Source: Marinobacterium aestuarii (GTDB lineage Bacteria; Pseudomonadota; Gammaproteobacteria; Pseudomonadales; Balneatricaceae). Taken from it: a DNA stretch of 64,000 nucleotides. Below the pieces are notes generated by a model. It worked only from the letters and a program-made list of their open reading frames with translations, searched no databases and had not been told where the DNA came from. Of the stretch, positions 9,157 to 18,152 are shown one piece after another. A program made the translations under genes and the position numbers. The first letter of the stretch is position 1; each line of letters starts with the position of its first letter. The stretch lies in contig NZ_CP015839.1 in the NCBI RefSeq assembly GCF_001651805.1, positions 1,426,001-1,490,000 on the forward strand, in the 5' to 3' direction.

Positions 9157-9755
9157 CAGGCGAGGCCTCCCGGCTGGGCGCTGCCGCGGCCGGCGTCGGT
9201 GGCGATCAGCTGGATGCCGGGTGTGGGCGCGGGCCATTTCCAGGTACTGAGAGTGGTTTCAATCGGGATCATGTCGATACAGTCAACCGGGCAGGGTTCA
9301 ACGCAGAGATCACAGCCGGTGCACTCGGACATGATCACGGTATGCATCTGCTTGGCGGCGCCGAGGATGGCGTCTACCGGGCAGGCCTGGATACACTTGG
9401 TGCAGCCGATGCATTCGGCTTCGCGGATATAGGCGATGGAGCGGGGTTTTTCTTCGCCGTGCTCGTCGTCCAGCGGAATGACGTCGACGTCCAGCAGATC
9501 GGCCAGCGCCTCTATGGTGGACTGGCCACCGGGCGGGCACTTGTTGATGGTGTCGCCGCCGGCGATGGCCTCAGCGTAGGGGCGGCAGCCCGGATAGCCG
9601 CACTGACCGCACTGCGTCTGGGGCAGCAGGGCGTCGATCTGCTCGACGATGGGGTTGCCTTCAACCTTGAAGCGCACCGAGGCGAACCCCAGCACTATGC
9701 CGAAAACAACGGCGAGTCCGAGCAGGACCAGGATGGCGATAATGACTGCGCTCAT
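9156..9755 (-). CDS. rsxB: Electron transport complex subunit RsxB/RnfB (Fe-S)
   Basis: A 199-residue subunit with one N-terminal membrane helix (about residues 3-25), a first Fe-S site in [16 protein letters not shown] with a later CPPGG cysteine, and a two-cluster ferredoxin domain, [16 protein letters not shown] and [16 protein letters not shown]. It passes electrons between RsxC and the membrane subunits. The spacing of 13 bases to rsxA and the 1-base overlap with rsxC show operon membership. Confidence 0.96.
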   Translation of the reverse strand: MSAVIIAILVLLGLAVVFGIVLGFASVRFKVEGNPIVEQIDALLPQTQCGQCGYPGCRPYAEAIAGGDTINKCPPGGQSTIEALADLLDVDVIPLDDEHGEEKPRSIAYIREAECIGCTKCIQACPVDAILGAAKQMHTVIMSECTGCDLCVEPCPVDCIDMIPIETTLSTWKWPAPTPGIQLIATDAGRGSAQPGGLA

Positions 9756-9768
9756 GCGTACTCTCCGC

Positions 9769-10350
9769 TCAGAATGACACCAGGCCGGTGAAGCCCATGA
9801 AAGCCAGTGACATCAAGCCGGCGGTGATCATGCCGATGGCAGCCCCCCGGAAGGGGGTTGGCACGTCGGCCACGGCGACGCGCTCACGAATCGCTGAAAA
9901 CAGGATCAGGGCCAGGGAAAAGCCCACCGCGGCACCAAAGCCGTAGACAATGGATTCCATGAAGCCGTTCATCTTCTTGATGTTGAGCAGCGCCACGCCG
10001 AGCACGGCGCAGTTGGTGGTGATCAGGGGCAGGAAGATGCCCAGCACCCGGTACAGCAGCGGGCTGGTCTTGCGCACCACCATTTCGGTGAACTGCACCA
10101 CCACGGCGATAACCAGGATGAAGGCGATGGTCTTGAGGAAGGCCATCTCCAGGGGTGCCAGCAGGTAGGTGTAGACCAGGTAGCTGCACAGGGATGACAG
10201 CGTCAGTACGAAGGTGGTCGCCAGGGACATGCCCATGGCGGTTTCCAGCTTGTTGGAAACGCCCATGAAGGGGCACAGGCCAAGAAACTGCACCAGTACG
10301 AAGTTATTCACCAGCACTGTGCTGATCAGAATAAGCAGAAATTCCGTCAT
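9769..10350 (-). CDS. rsxA: Electron transport complex subunit RsxA/RnfA
   Basis: A 193-residue, six-helix membrane subunit, equal in length to E. coli Rsx[20 protein letters not shown] near the N-terminus and [13 protein letters not shown] mid protein hold the conserved intramembrane cysteines. I chose the ATG at 10350 ([10 protein letters not shown]). An in-frame TTG 12 bases upstream is possible, but GAG eight bases before the ATG and the family length favour the ATG. It is the first gene of the rsx operon; the roughly 250 bases upstream should hold the promoter. Confidence 0.95.
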   Translation of the reverse strand: MTEFLLILISTVLVNNFVLVQFLGLCPFMGVSNKLETAMGMSLATTFVLTLSSLCSYLVYTYLLAPLEMAFLKTIAFILVIAVVVQFTEMVVRKTSPLLYRVLGIFLPLITTNCAVLGVALLNIKKMNGFMESIVYGFGAAVGFSLALILFSAIRERVAVADVPTPFRGAAIGMITAGLMSLAFMGFTGLVSF

Positions 10351-10544
10351 CGCGATGCTCAAGTTGCAGGGGGCGCGGCATTTTCACCGCTCAAGGGGCG
10401 CGCTTGTCGCTGTGCGCCCGCCAAAAAATCTACCGGGGTTTATGCGGATAGCCCGGGTCCGCTGGAAATCGAGCGGCGAATTTTACCGGATTGACCCCGC
10501 CTCGGTACAGGCTTGAGTCCGGATTAAGCGATCTTATTAACGCA

Positions 10545-10579
10545 TCGGGCCCGGTCACAGATATCTGTGCCGGGCCCGA
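10545..10579. terminator. Strong hairpin between cysN and rsxA
   Basis: TCGGGCCCGG...CACAG, ATAT loop, CTGTG...CCGGGCCCGA form a 15-bp stem with one bulged T. It lies 32 bases past the cysN stop. No T tract follows on either strand, so intrinsic termination is uncertain; it may instead protect or punctuate the cysDN transcript. Confidence 0.45.
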
Positions 10580-10610
10580 GGGTGCCATGACGGCAGGTCG
10601 GCGCTGGCGG

Positions 10611-12335
10611 TTAGGCCAGAGCGTGAGCCTTGAGCAGTGCCAGCAGCGCTTTTACCTGTTCCTGCGGGCTCTGGGCATCGCTGTTCAGGCGCAGATCACC
10701 GGCCTGGCCATCCAGGTTGACGCTCAGGGCGCCGGGCAGGACGCTGTCGCTGTCGACCAGGACCACCAGGCCATTGTCGGCCAGTACCGCTGCGGTGGCC
10801 TCGAGATTTGCCTGCAGAGCAGCTGGCAGATTGCGGGGCGTCAGTACGGCGACGGCGCGCCCGGCGTCAAACAGGCGCTTCTCGGTGCTGTACAGCAGCT
10901 GGTCGCGGGCTGTTGCGTCACCGCCGCTGACGCTGACGATGCCGGCACGCTGACCATAACGGCGTTCCTTGTCACTGCGGCTCACGCGGGAGTCGGCACT
11001 GATGGTGTCGATGTCGTCCTGCTGTGCCTGGTCGCCTTCGTTGATAATCATGCCGGCGGCCACAGTGGCGTTGCTCAGACGATCGACAATAATAAAGGAG
11101 CCGGTGCCGCGATGGTCACGGTAGTCATCGGCGATGATGGAGCGCTCGATATTGAGTTCGCAGCGGGCGATTTCGTTCAGGCTCAGGTTGGAAGCCGGAA
11201 GCTGTTCGTGGGTGTTGACGTCGATACGGTGACGGATGTGGCTGATACTGCCGGCCACGGTCTGGGTTGCGAGCTTGACGTCGTAGGTGCGGCCCGGCAC
11301 CAGTTCGGCTTCGGCCATCCATACCACCATGGCGTCGAAACGGCTGGTGACGTCGGGCAGCTTGTCGCTGTGCACCAGGATGTCGCCGCGGGAGATGTCG
11401 ATCTCATCTTCCAGCGTCAGGGTCACGGACATCGGCGGGTAGGCCTCGGCCAGTTCGCCATCGAAGGTGACGATGGATTTGACGCGGCTCGACTTGCCGG
11501 ACGGCAGCACGGTAACGGCATCGCCCGGGCGCACGATACCGGAGCTCAGGGTGCCGCAATAGCCGCGGAAATCCAGGTGCGGGCGGTTAACGTACTGCAC
11601 CGGGAAGCGCAGGTCGTCGAAGTTGGCGTCGTTGGCAAGCTCAACCGATTCCAGCAGGCCCATCAGCGGCTCGCCCTTGTACCAGGGGGACTGCTCCGAT
11701 GCGGTGACCACGTTGTCGCCCTTGAGGGCCGACAGTGGTATGAACTGCAGATCCGGCAGATCCAGCTCCTTGGCGAATGCCAGGTACTCAGCCTTGATCT
11801 CTTCAAAGCGCTCTTCGCTAAAGCCCACCAGGTCCATCTTGTTGATGGCGACGATGGTGTGCTTGATGCCCAGCAGGGAGACGATAAAGCTGTGGCGCTT
11901 GGTTTGCACCTGCACGCCGTGGCGGGCATCGACCAGGATGATGGCCAGGTCGCAGGTGGAGGCGCCGGTGGCCATGTTACGGGTGTACTGCTCATGCCCC
12001 GGGGTGTCGGCGATGATGAACTTGCGCCTGGACGTCGAAAAATAGCGGTAGGCTACATCAATGGTGATGCCCTGTTCACGCTCGGCCTGCAGGCCGTCGA
12101 CCAGCAGTGCCAGGTCGATCTCATCGCCCGTGGTGCCGGATTTCTTGCTGTCGGCGGTGATGGCGGCCAGCTGATCTTCGTAGATCATCTTGGAGTCGTG
12201 TAGCAGGCGGCCGATAAGGGTGGATTTGCCGTCGTCCACGCTGCCGCAGGTCAGGAACCGCAACAGTTCCTTGTTTTCGTGCTGGGACAGGTATTGCTGA
12301 ATATCAGTGGCGATCAGGTCGCTTTGGTGACTCAT
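10611..12335 (-). CDS. cysN: Sulfate adenylyltransferase GTPase subunit with vestigial APS-kinase domain
   Basis: A 574-residue EF-Tu-like GTPase that couples GTP hydrolysis to APS synthesis by CysD. G-domain motifs are GSVDDGKST (P-loop, near residue 31), [13 protein letters not shown] (G3, near 110) and NKMD (G4, near 165). Residues from about 466 on resemble the APS kinase (CysC) fused to CysN in Pseudomonas: [26 protein letters not shown] and a final [13 protein letters not shown] align by eye. The Walker A loop (normally GLSGxGKS) is replaced by SGGDATAR, and the central catalytic part is deleted, so kinase activity should be lost. It lies 207 bases downstream of cysD, an unusually wide gap for this pair. 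Confidence 0.95.
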   Translation of the reverse strand: MSHQSDLIATDIQQYLSQHENKELLRFLTCGSVDDGKSTLIGRLLHDSKMIYEDQLAAITADSKKSGTTGDEIDLALLVDGLQAEREQGITIDVAYRYFSTSRRKFIIADTPGHEQYTRNMATGASTCDLAIILVDARHGVQVQTKRHSFIVSLLGIKHTIVAINKMDLVGFSEERFEEIKAEYLAFAKELDLPDLQFIPLSALKGDNVVTASEQSPWYKGEPLMGLLESVELANDANFDDLRFPVQYVNRPHLDFRGYCGTLSSGIVRPGDAVTVLPSGKSSRVKSIVTFDGELAEAYPPMSVTLTLEDEIDISRGDILVHSDKLPDVTSRFDAMVVWMAEAELVPGRTYDVKLATQTVAGSISHIRHRIDVNTHEQLPASNLSLNEIARCELNIERSIIADDYRDHRGTGSFIIVDRLSNATVAAGMIINEGDQAQQDDIDTISADSRVSRSDKERRYGQRAGIVSVSGGDATARDQLLYSTEKRLFDAGRAVAVLTPRNLPAALQANLEATAAVLADNGLVVLVDSDSVLPGALSVNLDGQAGDLRLNSDAQSPQEQVKALLALLKAHALA

Positions 12336-12462
12336 GTGTTAGCTCCAGGCTTGACGCTGCCGGCGGCGGGGCCGCGGCAGCAGCGTCTTGGTGTCGTATT
12401 GGATGTTGTGTCCGGGCCAGGTCTGCCTTATAAGCAAATGATGGCAGGGGCCCGGATTTTGA

Positions 12463-12612
12463 TCAGAAGTAGCCTTCGATCTTCTTCTGTTCCATGGGTC
12501 TTGTACCGTCGTGGTCGACGCGGTCGCGGCCCTGGGTGTTGCTCAGAAGTAGCCTTCGATCTTTTTCTGTTCCATGGAGCCTGCGCCGTCGTGGTCGATG
12601 GCTCGCCCCTGG
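12463..12612 (-). repeat. Duplicated 3' end of cysD
   Basis: About 70 bases at 12463-12532 repeat the last bases of cysD (12543-12612) at an 80-base offset. Translated on the minus strand, the outer copy ends [18 protein letters not shown]-stop and the real gene ends [18 protein letters not shown]-stop. The outer copy lies after the functional stop and has diverged by several substitutions. The cysD-cysN spacer also holds two inverted repeats, at about 12354-12385 and 12411-12456. Confidence 0.9.
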
Positions 12613-13460
12613 CGCTCGGACGTCGTGGTCAGCAGCATTTCCTGGATGATCTCGGGCAGGGTGTCTGCTTCGGACTCAACGGCACCGGTCAGCGGGTAGC
12701 AGCCCAGGGTACGGAAACGCACCTTTTTCATTACGGGCTCTTCACCTGGCTGCAGCGGCAGGCGGTCGTCATCCACCATGATCTGCATGCCGTCACGCTC
12801 GACAACCGGGCGCAGGGCGGAGTAGTACAGCGGCACGATTTCGATCTGCTCGAGGTAGATGTACTGCCAGATATCCAGTTCCGTCCAGTTGGACAGCGGG
12901 AAGACGCGGATGCTCTCACCCTTGTCGATACGGGTGTTGAAGGTGTTCCAGAGTTCCGGGCGCTGGTTCTTCGGATCCCAGCGGTGATGCTTGTCGCGGA
13001 ACGAAAAGACACGTTCCTTGGCGCGGGATTTTTCTTCATCACGACGGGCGCCGCCGAAGGCCGCATCAAACTTGTACTTGTCCAGTGCCTGCTTCAGGCC
13101 CTGGGTTTTCATGACATCGGTATGGGTTTTGGAACCGTGCACGAAGGGGCTGATGTTCATCTCAACACCCTCGGGGTTGATATGCACGATCAGGTCCATG
13201 CCGGCCTTTTCCGCCATCTTGTCGCGAAAGGCGATCATTTCGCGAAATTTCCAGGTGGTGTCGACGTGCATCAGCGGGAAGGGGGGCTTGCCCGGGTAGA
13301 ACGCCTTGCGTGCCAGGTGCAGCATGACGGAGGAGTCCTTGCCGACGGAGTACAGCATGACGGGGTTGTCAAAGCTCGCGGCCACTTCCCGGATGATGTG
13401 GATGCTCTCGGCTTCCAGCTGTCTTAGATGTGTCAGACGGTGTTCCGGCAACTGATTCAT
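12543..13460 (-). CDS. cysD: Sulfate adenylyltransferase subunit 2
   Basis: A 305-residue PP-loop ATP pyrophosphatase that forms APS from ATP and sulfate together with CysN. The PP-loop is [10 protein letters not shown] near residue 40. Family hallmarks include [26 protein letters not shown] and the terminal [10 protein letters not shown]. Length matches E. coli CysD (302). It is the first gene of cysDN and is transcribed away from the TauE/SafE gene, with a 293-base AT-rich intergenic region between them. Confidence 0.97.
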   Translation of the reverse strand: MNQLPEHRLTHLRQLEAESIHIIREVAASFDNPVMLYSVGKDSSVMLHLARKAFYPGKPPFPLMHVDTTWKFREMIAFRDKMAEKAGMDLIVHINPEGVEMNISPFVHGSKTHTDVMKTQGLKQALDKYKFDAAFGGARRDEEKSRAKERVFSFRDKHHRWDPKNQRPELWNTFNTRIDKGESIRVFPLSNWTELDIWQYIYLEQIEIVPLYYSALRPVVERDGMQIMVDDDRLPLQPGEEPVMKKVRFRTLGCYPLTGAVESEADTLPEIIQEMLLTTTSERQGRAIDHDGAGSMEQKKIEGYF

Positions 13461-13753
13461 GGATCGACCCCTTCCTTACCTGTATTGAGTAGGCTGTTTG
13501 CTGCCCGGTGGGCGCCAAACGGCTATTAACCTATGATGCGGCGCATTATTGCAGCATTACGCATACAATCAAAAAGAATATATTAGACTTCGTTTAGATC
13601 TATATGGAATAAGAGGTCGGTGGGTTCTGTTGGGTTTTTTGTGTTATTTTGGTTATAACAAAATTTCAAATAAGTATTTAGAGTTATAAGTGGTGGCCAG
13701 TATGATGGCCGCAATTAATAGCAGCAGTTCGCCTGCATGAGTGGTTGGGCAGC
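13461..13753. promoter_or_regulatory. Divergent promoter region of cysDN and the TauE/SafE-cysI unit
   Basis: A 293-base AT-rich region between divergent sulfur genes, with no open frame of interest. A near palindrome TTTTGGTTATAACAAAA lies at about 13648-13664. A CysB-type LysR regulator would be expected to act here, but I see no motif good enough to assign. Confidence 0.5.
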
Positions 13754-14539
13754 ATGGAATTCGCATACAGTTTTGCAGGCTTGGTCGTCGGTTTTATCGT
13801 TGGGCTGACCGGTATCGGTGGTGGTGCCCTGATGACCCCGATTCTGATCGTTGTCTTTGGCATAGCACCGGTCGTGGCCGTGAGCACCGATCTGCTCTAT
13901 GCCGCAGTCACCAAGTTCGGCGGCATGTGGTCCTATGCGCGGCGCAAGATGGTGCACTGGAAGGTGGTTGGGATGCTGCTGCTGGGCAGCGTGCCGGGCA
14001 GCCTGCTGACGCTGCATTACCTGAAAGGGCTCGAGGCGCTGGAAAGCATCGAGAGCCTGATGAACATGACGCTCGGTGTATCGCTTGTACTGACCTCGAT
14101 CGCCGTGTTCCTGCGCAATCAGATTCGCGAGCGCGCCATGCGCCTTGACGGTCATCCGCTGGCCGTTCATGCGCGGCGCTGGCGCCCCCTGGTTACCACC
14201 CTGATGGGGCTGCTGCTGGGTGCGCTGGTCACCTTGTCGTCCGTGGGCGCCGGTGCACTGGGCACGGCCATGCTGATTGTGCTGTACCCGCGCCTGAGCA
14301 TGCCGGCTATCGTGGGTACCGACCTGGTTCACGCCGTGGTGCTGACCAGCATCGCCGGTGCCGGGCACTATTCAATGGGTAATGTCGATTTGACATTGCT
14401 GGTATACTTGTTGATCGGTTCCCTGCCTGGTGTATTTCTGGGCAGTCATGTAGGCGTCCGGCTGTCGCCGCGAGTGATGCAGCCGATCATGGGTTCGATT
14501 CTATTCGCGATTGGTCTGCGCTTTGTTCTGGCAGGTTGA
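13754..14539 (+). CDS. TauE/SafE-family sulfite or organosulfonate permease
   Basis: A 261-residue polytopic membrane protein with a two-fold repeat typical of TauE/SafE (TSUP) transporters: GFIVGLTGIGGGALMTPIL near the N-terminus and GLLLGALVTLSSVGAGALG in the second half. Seven to eight hydrophobic segments are visible. I prefer the ATG at 13754; an in-frame TTG 9 bases upstream is also open. It lies 64 bases ahead of cysI, so a sulfur-anion substrate (sulfite export or sulfate import) is likely, but the direction cannot be read from sequence. Confidence 0.85.
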   Translation: MEFAYSFAGLVVGFIVGLTGIGGGALMTPILIVVFGIAPVVAVSTDLLYAAVTKFGGMWSYARRKMVHWKVVGMLLLGSVPGSLLTLHYLKGLEALESIESLMNMTLGVSLVLTSIAVFLRNQIRERAMRLDGHPLAVHARRWRPLVTTLMGLLLGALVTLSSVGAGALGTAMLIVLYPRLSMPAIVGTDLVHAVVLTSIAGAGHYSMGNVDLTLLVYLLIGSLPGVFLGSHVGVRLSPRVMQPIMGSILFAIGLRFVLAG

Positions 14540-14603
14540 TCGAATCTTTCCACGGGCTTTGAGATGAGTGGCGGGCCTCCCCGTCAGGCAAGGTGTAGTT
14601 AGC

Positions 14604-16268
14604 ATGTATCAATATACTGAAGTAGACCAGAGTCTGGTGGATGCGCGTGTGGCGCAGTTCCGTGACCAGACCCGACGTTTCCTGGCAGGTGAGCTGCCGG
14701 ATGAAGAATTTTTGCCGCTGCGACTGATGAATGGCTTGTACATTCAGCGTCAGGCGCCAATGCTGCGTGTGGCGATTCCCTACGGGTTGCTGTCGTCCGT
14801 ACAGATGCGCAAGCTTGGGCATATCGCCCGTACGTACGACAAGAACTATGCCCATTTCACCACCCGCACCAACGTGCAGTTCAACTGGCCCAAGCTGGAA
14901 GAAGTGCCCGATATTCTGGCGGAACTGGCGCAGGTGCAGATGCACGCCATCCAGACCTCCGGCAACTGTATCCGCAACACCACCACGGACCATTTCGCCG
15001 GTGTGAACGCCAACGAAATCGAAGACCCGCGGCCGTTCTGCGAGCTGATTCGCCAGTGGTCCACGCTGCACCCTGAGTTTGCCTACCTGCCGCGCAAGTT
15101 CAAGATCGCCGTCACCGGTGGTCCGGAAGACCGCGCCGCATCCCAGGTACATGATATCGGTCTGCACCTGGTGCAGAATGCCGCCGGTGACGTTGGCTTT
15201 GAAGTGCTGGTCGGTGGCGGTCTCGGCCGTACACCCATGATCGGCAAGTCGATCCGCAGCTTCCTGCCCAAGGCTGATCTGCTGTCCTACCTTGAAGCTA
15301 TCCTGCGCGTGTACAACCTTAATGGTCGTCGCGACAACAAGTACAAGGCCCGTATCAAGATTCTGGTGCACGCACTGGGTGCCGAAGAGTTTGCCCGTCT
15401 GGTTGAAGCCGAATGGGAACTGATCAAGGCCGAGCAGCCTGAGCTTGAAATCACCGCTGAAGAATTCGCCCGCGTGGAAAACTTCTTCAACACCTTCGAA
15501 TACGACGCGGAGGCGGCTGAAGATGTCAGCCTGAACGCACAGCTCGAAGCCGATACGGATTTCCGTGTCTGGTACGAGAAAAACACCGTAGTGCACAAGG
15601 TGAACGGCTATCGTGCCGTGGTCGTTTCGCTCAAGCCCATGCTGGCACCGGCAGGCGATGCCACCGATCTGCAGATGGATATAGTGGCCGATCTGGCTGA
15701 TCAGTACTGCGGCGGCGAAATCCGCGTGACGCACACCCAGAACCTGGTGCTGGCCGATGTGAAGAACGCTGATCTGTATGCACTCTGGAAGGTGCTGGCC
15801 GAGCACAACATGGCGCGTCCGAACATCAACATGCTCAGCGACATGATCGTGTGCCCGGGGGGCGATTTCTGCGCTCTGGCCAACGCCAAGACCCTGGGGA
15901 TTGCTGATCAGATCAATCAGAAGTTCGAAGATCTGGATTACCAGTACGAACTGGGTGAAATTCGCCTCAATATGTCTGGCTGCATCAACGCCTGTGGCCA
16001 CCACCACGTCGGCCATATCGGTATTCTGGGTGTCGACAAGGGCGGTGAGGACTGGTATCAGATCACCATCGGCGGCTCCGACAAGGAAGATGCGTCTTTG
16101 GGCAAGGTGCTGGGTCGCTCGGTACAGGCTGATGAAGTCGCAGACACGCTTGAAAAGCTGCTGCTGACCTACGTTGAGTCCCGCGAAGAAGGTGAATTGT
16201 TCATTGAGACGGTGCGTCGCATCGGTGTTGCCCCGTTCAAGGAGAAAGTCTATGCCGCTGCTCATTAA
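14604..16268 (+). CDS. cysI: Sulfite reductase hemoprotein (nitrite/sulfite reductase family)
   Basis: A 554-residue siroheme/[4Fe-4S] enzyme that reduces sulfite to sulfide by six electrons. Two half-repeats are visible, each with a sulfite/nitrite reductase motif; TTRTNVQFNW and the siroheme-binding Arg/Lys stretches lie in the first half. The cluster ligands are in VCPGGDFCALA (near residue 418) and LNMSGCINACGHH, giving the C-x5-C...C-x3-C pattern. I chose the ATG at 14604 over an upstream GTG at 14568 that adds residues overlapping a poorly conserved leader. No flavoprotein CysJ gene is in the window, so electrons probably come from ferredoxin or a CysJ elsewhere. Confidence 0.93.
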   Translation: MYQYTEVDQSLVDARVAQFRDQTRRFLAGELPDEEFLPLRLMNGLYIQRQAPMLRVAIPYGLLSSVQMRKLGHIARTYDKNYAHFTTRTNVQFNWPKLEEVPDILAELAQVQMHAIQTSGNCIRNTTTDHFAGVNANEIEDPRPFCELIRQWSTLHPEFAYLPRKFKIAVTGGPEDRAASQVHDIGLHLVQNAAGDVGFEVLVGGGLGRTPMIGKSIRSFLPKADLLSYLEAILRVYNLNGRRDNKYKARIKILVHALGAEEFARLVEAEWELIKAEQPELEITAEEFARVENFFNTFEYDAEAAEDVSLNAQLEADTDFRVWYEKNTVVHKVNGYRAVVVSLKPMLAPAGDATDLQMDIVADLADQYCGGEIRVTHTQNLVLADVKNADLYALWKVLAEHNMARPNINMLSDMIVCPGGDFCALANAKTLGIADQINQKFEDLDYQYELGEIRLNMSGCINACGHHHVGHIGILGVDKGGEDWYQITIGGSDKEDASLGKVLGRSVQADEVADTLEKLLLTYVESREEGELFIETVRRIGVAPFKEKVYAAAH

Positions 16269-16743
16269 TCGCGAAGTTGTAGCCCAGGATAGCTGGCAGT
16301 TTCTGGATGCGGAAGCGACCCTGGAACAGGTGCCGCAGGACGGTGATATCGTTGTGCCGCTGGCGCTTTACCTGGAAAACCGCGACAGCCTGAATGGCCG
16401 CGCCGGTCGTCTGGGTGTGCAGTTCAACGGTGATGATAATATAGAGCCGCTGCTGACAGACCTGTCCGGCCTGGCGCTGGTGGCTATCGAGTTCCCGGTA
16501 TTCCGCGACGGCCGTGGTTTCAGCCAGGCGCGTCTCGTGCGTCGCGCCGGTTTTGCCGGTCAGCTGCGCGCCGTGGGCGATGTCACCCGTGATCGTCTGG
16601 ACCATATGCAGCGCTGCGGTTTTGATGCCCTGGCTGTGCCGGAAGACCGCTTCAAGCCAGAAGTGCTGAATGCCTTCGGTGAAGTGAGCGTGCATTACCA
16701 GGCCGGCGCTGACGATCCGCGCCCGATCTACCGTCAGGGTTAA
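16252..16743 (+). CDS. DUF934 family protein, sulfite-reduction associated
   Basis: A 163-residue protein of the DUF934 family that overlaps the cysI 3' end by 17 bases. AAGGAGA lies 6 bases before its ATG. These proteins are almost always encoded next to cysI in pseudomonads and relatives and are often described as probable oxidoreductases of sulfite reduction; their biochemistry is not established. LALYLENRDSL, IEFPVFRDGRGFSQARLVR and the C-terminal FGEVSVHYQ are the recognisable family stretches. There are no redox cysteine pairs. Confidence 0.88.
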   Translation: MPLLINREVVAQDSWQFLDAEATLEQVPQDGDIVVPLALYLENRDSLNGRAGRLGVQFNGDDNIEPLLTDLSGLALVAIEFPVFRDGRGFSQARLVRRAGFAGQLRAVGDVTRDRLDHMQRCGFDALAVPEDRFKPEVLNAFGEVSVHYQAGADDPRPIYRQG

Positions 16744-16771
16744 GTGGGGCAGCTAGACATCTTGTCGCCAG

Positions 16772-16827
16772 AACGGCTGTTGCCATGCTCGTCGGACTTT
16801 CCGCGGCATGGCCGACAGCCGTTTTTT
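16772..16827 (+). terminator. Intrinsic terminator after the cysI-DUF934 unit
   Basis: AACGGCTGT...GCCATGC (16772-16788) pairs with GCATGGC...ACAGCCGTT (16805-16822), giving a long stem with a small internal mismatch, followed by a run of Ts. It lies only 17 bases before cysH, so it may act as an attenuator between the two. Confidence 0.8.
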
Positions 16828-16843
16828 ATAGAGGATACTTTGC

Positions 16844-17563
16844 ATGAGTGAGCAGTTGAGCGCCGAGCTGAACGCCCGGGTTGAGCATGTAGCCGGCCTG
16901 CTGAAGCAGGCGGCTGACGACTATAGCGCCGGCATTGTGTTTGCCAACAGTCTTGGCGCTGAAGACATGGTGCTGACCGATCTGATCAGCAAGCACGCCC
17001 CCGGCATCGGCATTTTCGTGCTCGATACCGGGCGTCTGCCGGAGGAAACCCTGAAACTGCTGGCCGACGCCAAGGCTCGTTATCCACAGGTGAGCTTCAA
17101 GGTGTATTACCCGGAGGCTGCCGATGTGGAAGCTTTTGTGGCGGACCATGGCATCAATGCATTCTATGAGTCGCAGGATCTGCGCAAAGGGTGCTGCTTC
17201 GTGCGCAAGATCAAGCCGCTAAAGCGTGCCCTGGCCGGCCAGAAAGCCTGGATTACCGGTTTGCGTCGCGAACAATCGGTTACCCGCGATGAAATCGCCT
17301 TCAGCGAATGGGACAAGGGCAACGGTCTGCAGAAACTGAACCCGCTGGCGGACTGGAGCGAGAAGGATGTCTGGGCCTATATCCGCGCGCTGGACGTACC
17401 CTACAACGCGCTGCACGACCAGCACTATCCGAGCATCGGCTGTGCGCCCTGTACCCGTGCCATCTCCATGGGTGAAGATGTACGTTCCGGCCGCTGGTGG
17501 TGGGAAAATCCGGACAACCGCGAGTGCGGTCTGCACCCGGCGACACCGCTGAAGTTCAAGTAA
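16844..17563 (+). CDS. cysH: Assimilatory adenylyl-sulfate (APS) reductase
   Basis: A 239-residue PP-loop-derived reductase that turns APS into sulfite and AMP with thioredoxin as donor. It has four cluster cysteines, Cys117-Cys118 (KGCCFVRK) and Cys200/Cys203 (IGCAPCTRA), and the catalytic Cys228 (NRECGLH). Enzymes with the extra Cys-Cys and Cys-x2-Cys pairs bind a [4Fe-4S] centre and use APS, whereas the PAPS reductases of enterobacteria lack them. This agrees with the dead kinase domain of CysN in the same window. It has its own terminator downstream. Confidence 0.95.
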   Translation: MSEQLSAELNARVEHVAGLLKQAADDYSAGIVFANSLGAEDMVLTDLISKHAPGIGIFVLDTGRLPEETLKLLADAKARYPQVSFKVYYPEAADVEAFVADHGINAFYESQDLRKGCCFVRKIKPLKRALAGQKAWITGLRREQSVTRDEIAFSEWDKGNGLQKLNPLADWSEKDVWAYIRALDVPYNALHDQHYPSIGCAPCTRAISMGEDVRSGRWWWENPDNRECGLHPATPLKFK

Positions 17564-17583
17564 GGTCGGACGTTGTGCCCAGG

Positions 17584-17616
17584 CGCCGCTGCGGGTTACC
17601 GCCGCGGCGTTTTTGT
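17584..17616 (+). terminator. Intrinsic terminator of cysH
   Basis: CGCCGC (17584-17589) and GCGGCG (17604-17609) form a stem followed immediately by five Ts, about 20 bases past the cysH stop. Confidence 0.7.
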
Positions 17617-17634
17617 TGTGCGGGATAGGGTCTA

Positions 17635-17899
17635 GTGTACTGCTTCGCCCTAATGGGTGCTTATAGAGCCCGCCAACTCGTGTCCGGCAAGGCGCCGTTC
17701 GCCGGTAATAGTGGGGCTCTTGCCAAGAGCGGTAACGCAGCAGGGCGCGAATTGGCGCGCTCCCTGCGGGCGAGCCGCCAGAAGGCCGTTCGCGGTGTTG
17801 CATTTCCTCGACATAGGCCCACTATGCCTTCGAAAATGCGCCGTGCGGCCAACCTCCTGGCGACTCGCTAAAAGCGCCTCTAAGAGCGAAGCAGTACAC
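17635..17899. mobile_element. MITE-like element with 14-bp terminal inverted repeats
   Basis: The stretch is bounded by GTGTACTGCTTCGC (17635-17648) and its perfect reverse complement (17886-17899). With two mismatches the match extends to 19 bp. TA dinucleotides flank both ends (17633-17634 and 17900-17901), as left by IS630/Tc1-mariner-type insertion. The 265-base interior has further self-complementarity (ATAGTGGG and CCCACTAT) and no transposase, so it would be moved in trans. Open frames inside it have no coding character. Confidence 0.75.
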
Positions 17900-17901
17900 T
17901 A

Positions 17902-18152
17902 ACGCTCGATTTTGGTGCGTTCTGCTGCTCTTTTATGGGGCGTTCTAGCTGCTGCGGTACGCGGCTTGGCCGTCAATCGGCTGGAATCCCAGGGTGTTTG
18001 TCCGATAGGCCTTAAAATGGTGCCAAAAGACCGCTGTGATGAGGTTTCACGCCTTGGCAGCGATCTTGCTACAGGCTTATGCGTGCGTGCGCTGAGAGCG
18101 CGGCGAATTGAGATACACTACAGATTGTCATCAGGCAGCAGGAGTTCGGATC
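17902..18152. other. Leader region of cysG
   Basis: About 250 bases between the MITE-like element and cysG, presumably holding the cysG promoter. No gene, repeat or convincing promoter motif was recognised. Confidence 0.4.

Noticed and set aside
10491-12203. Long plus-strand open frame (about 570 codons) opposite cysN
   Set aside because: Mirror frame of CysN with low-complexity composition and no domain.
14487-16265. Long minus-strand open frame (about 592 codons) opposite cysI
   Set aside because: The plus strand encodes an intact CysI with all cluster cysteines; the reverse frame has no recognisable domain and comes from GC-rich codon bias.
17635-17871. Short frames in the gap after cysH
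   Set aside because: They lie fully inside the MITE-like element and lack ribosome sites or coding pattern.
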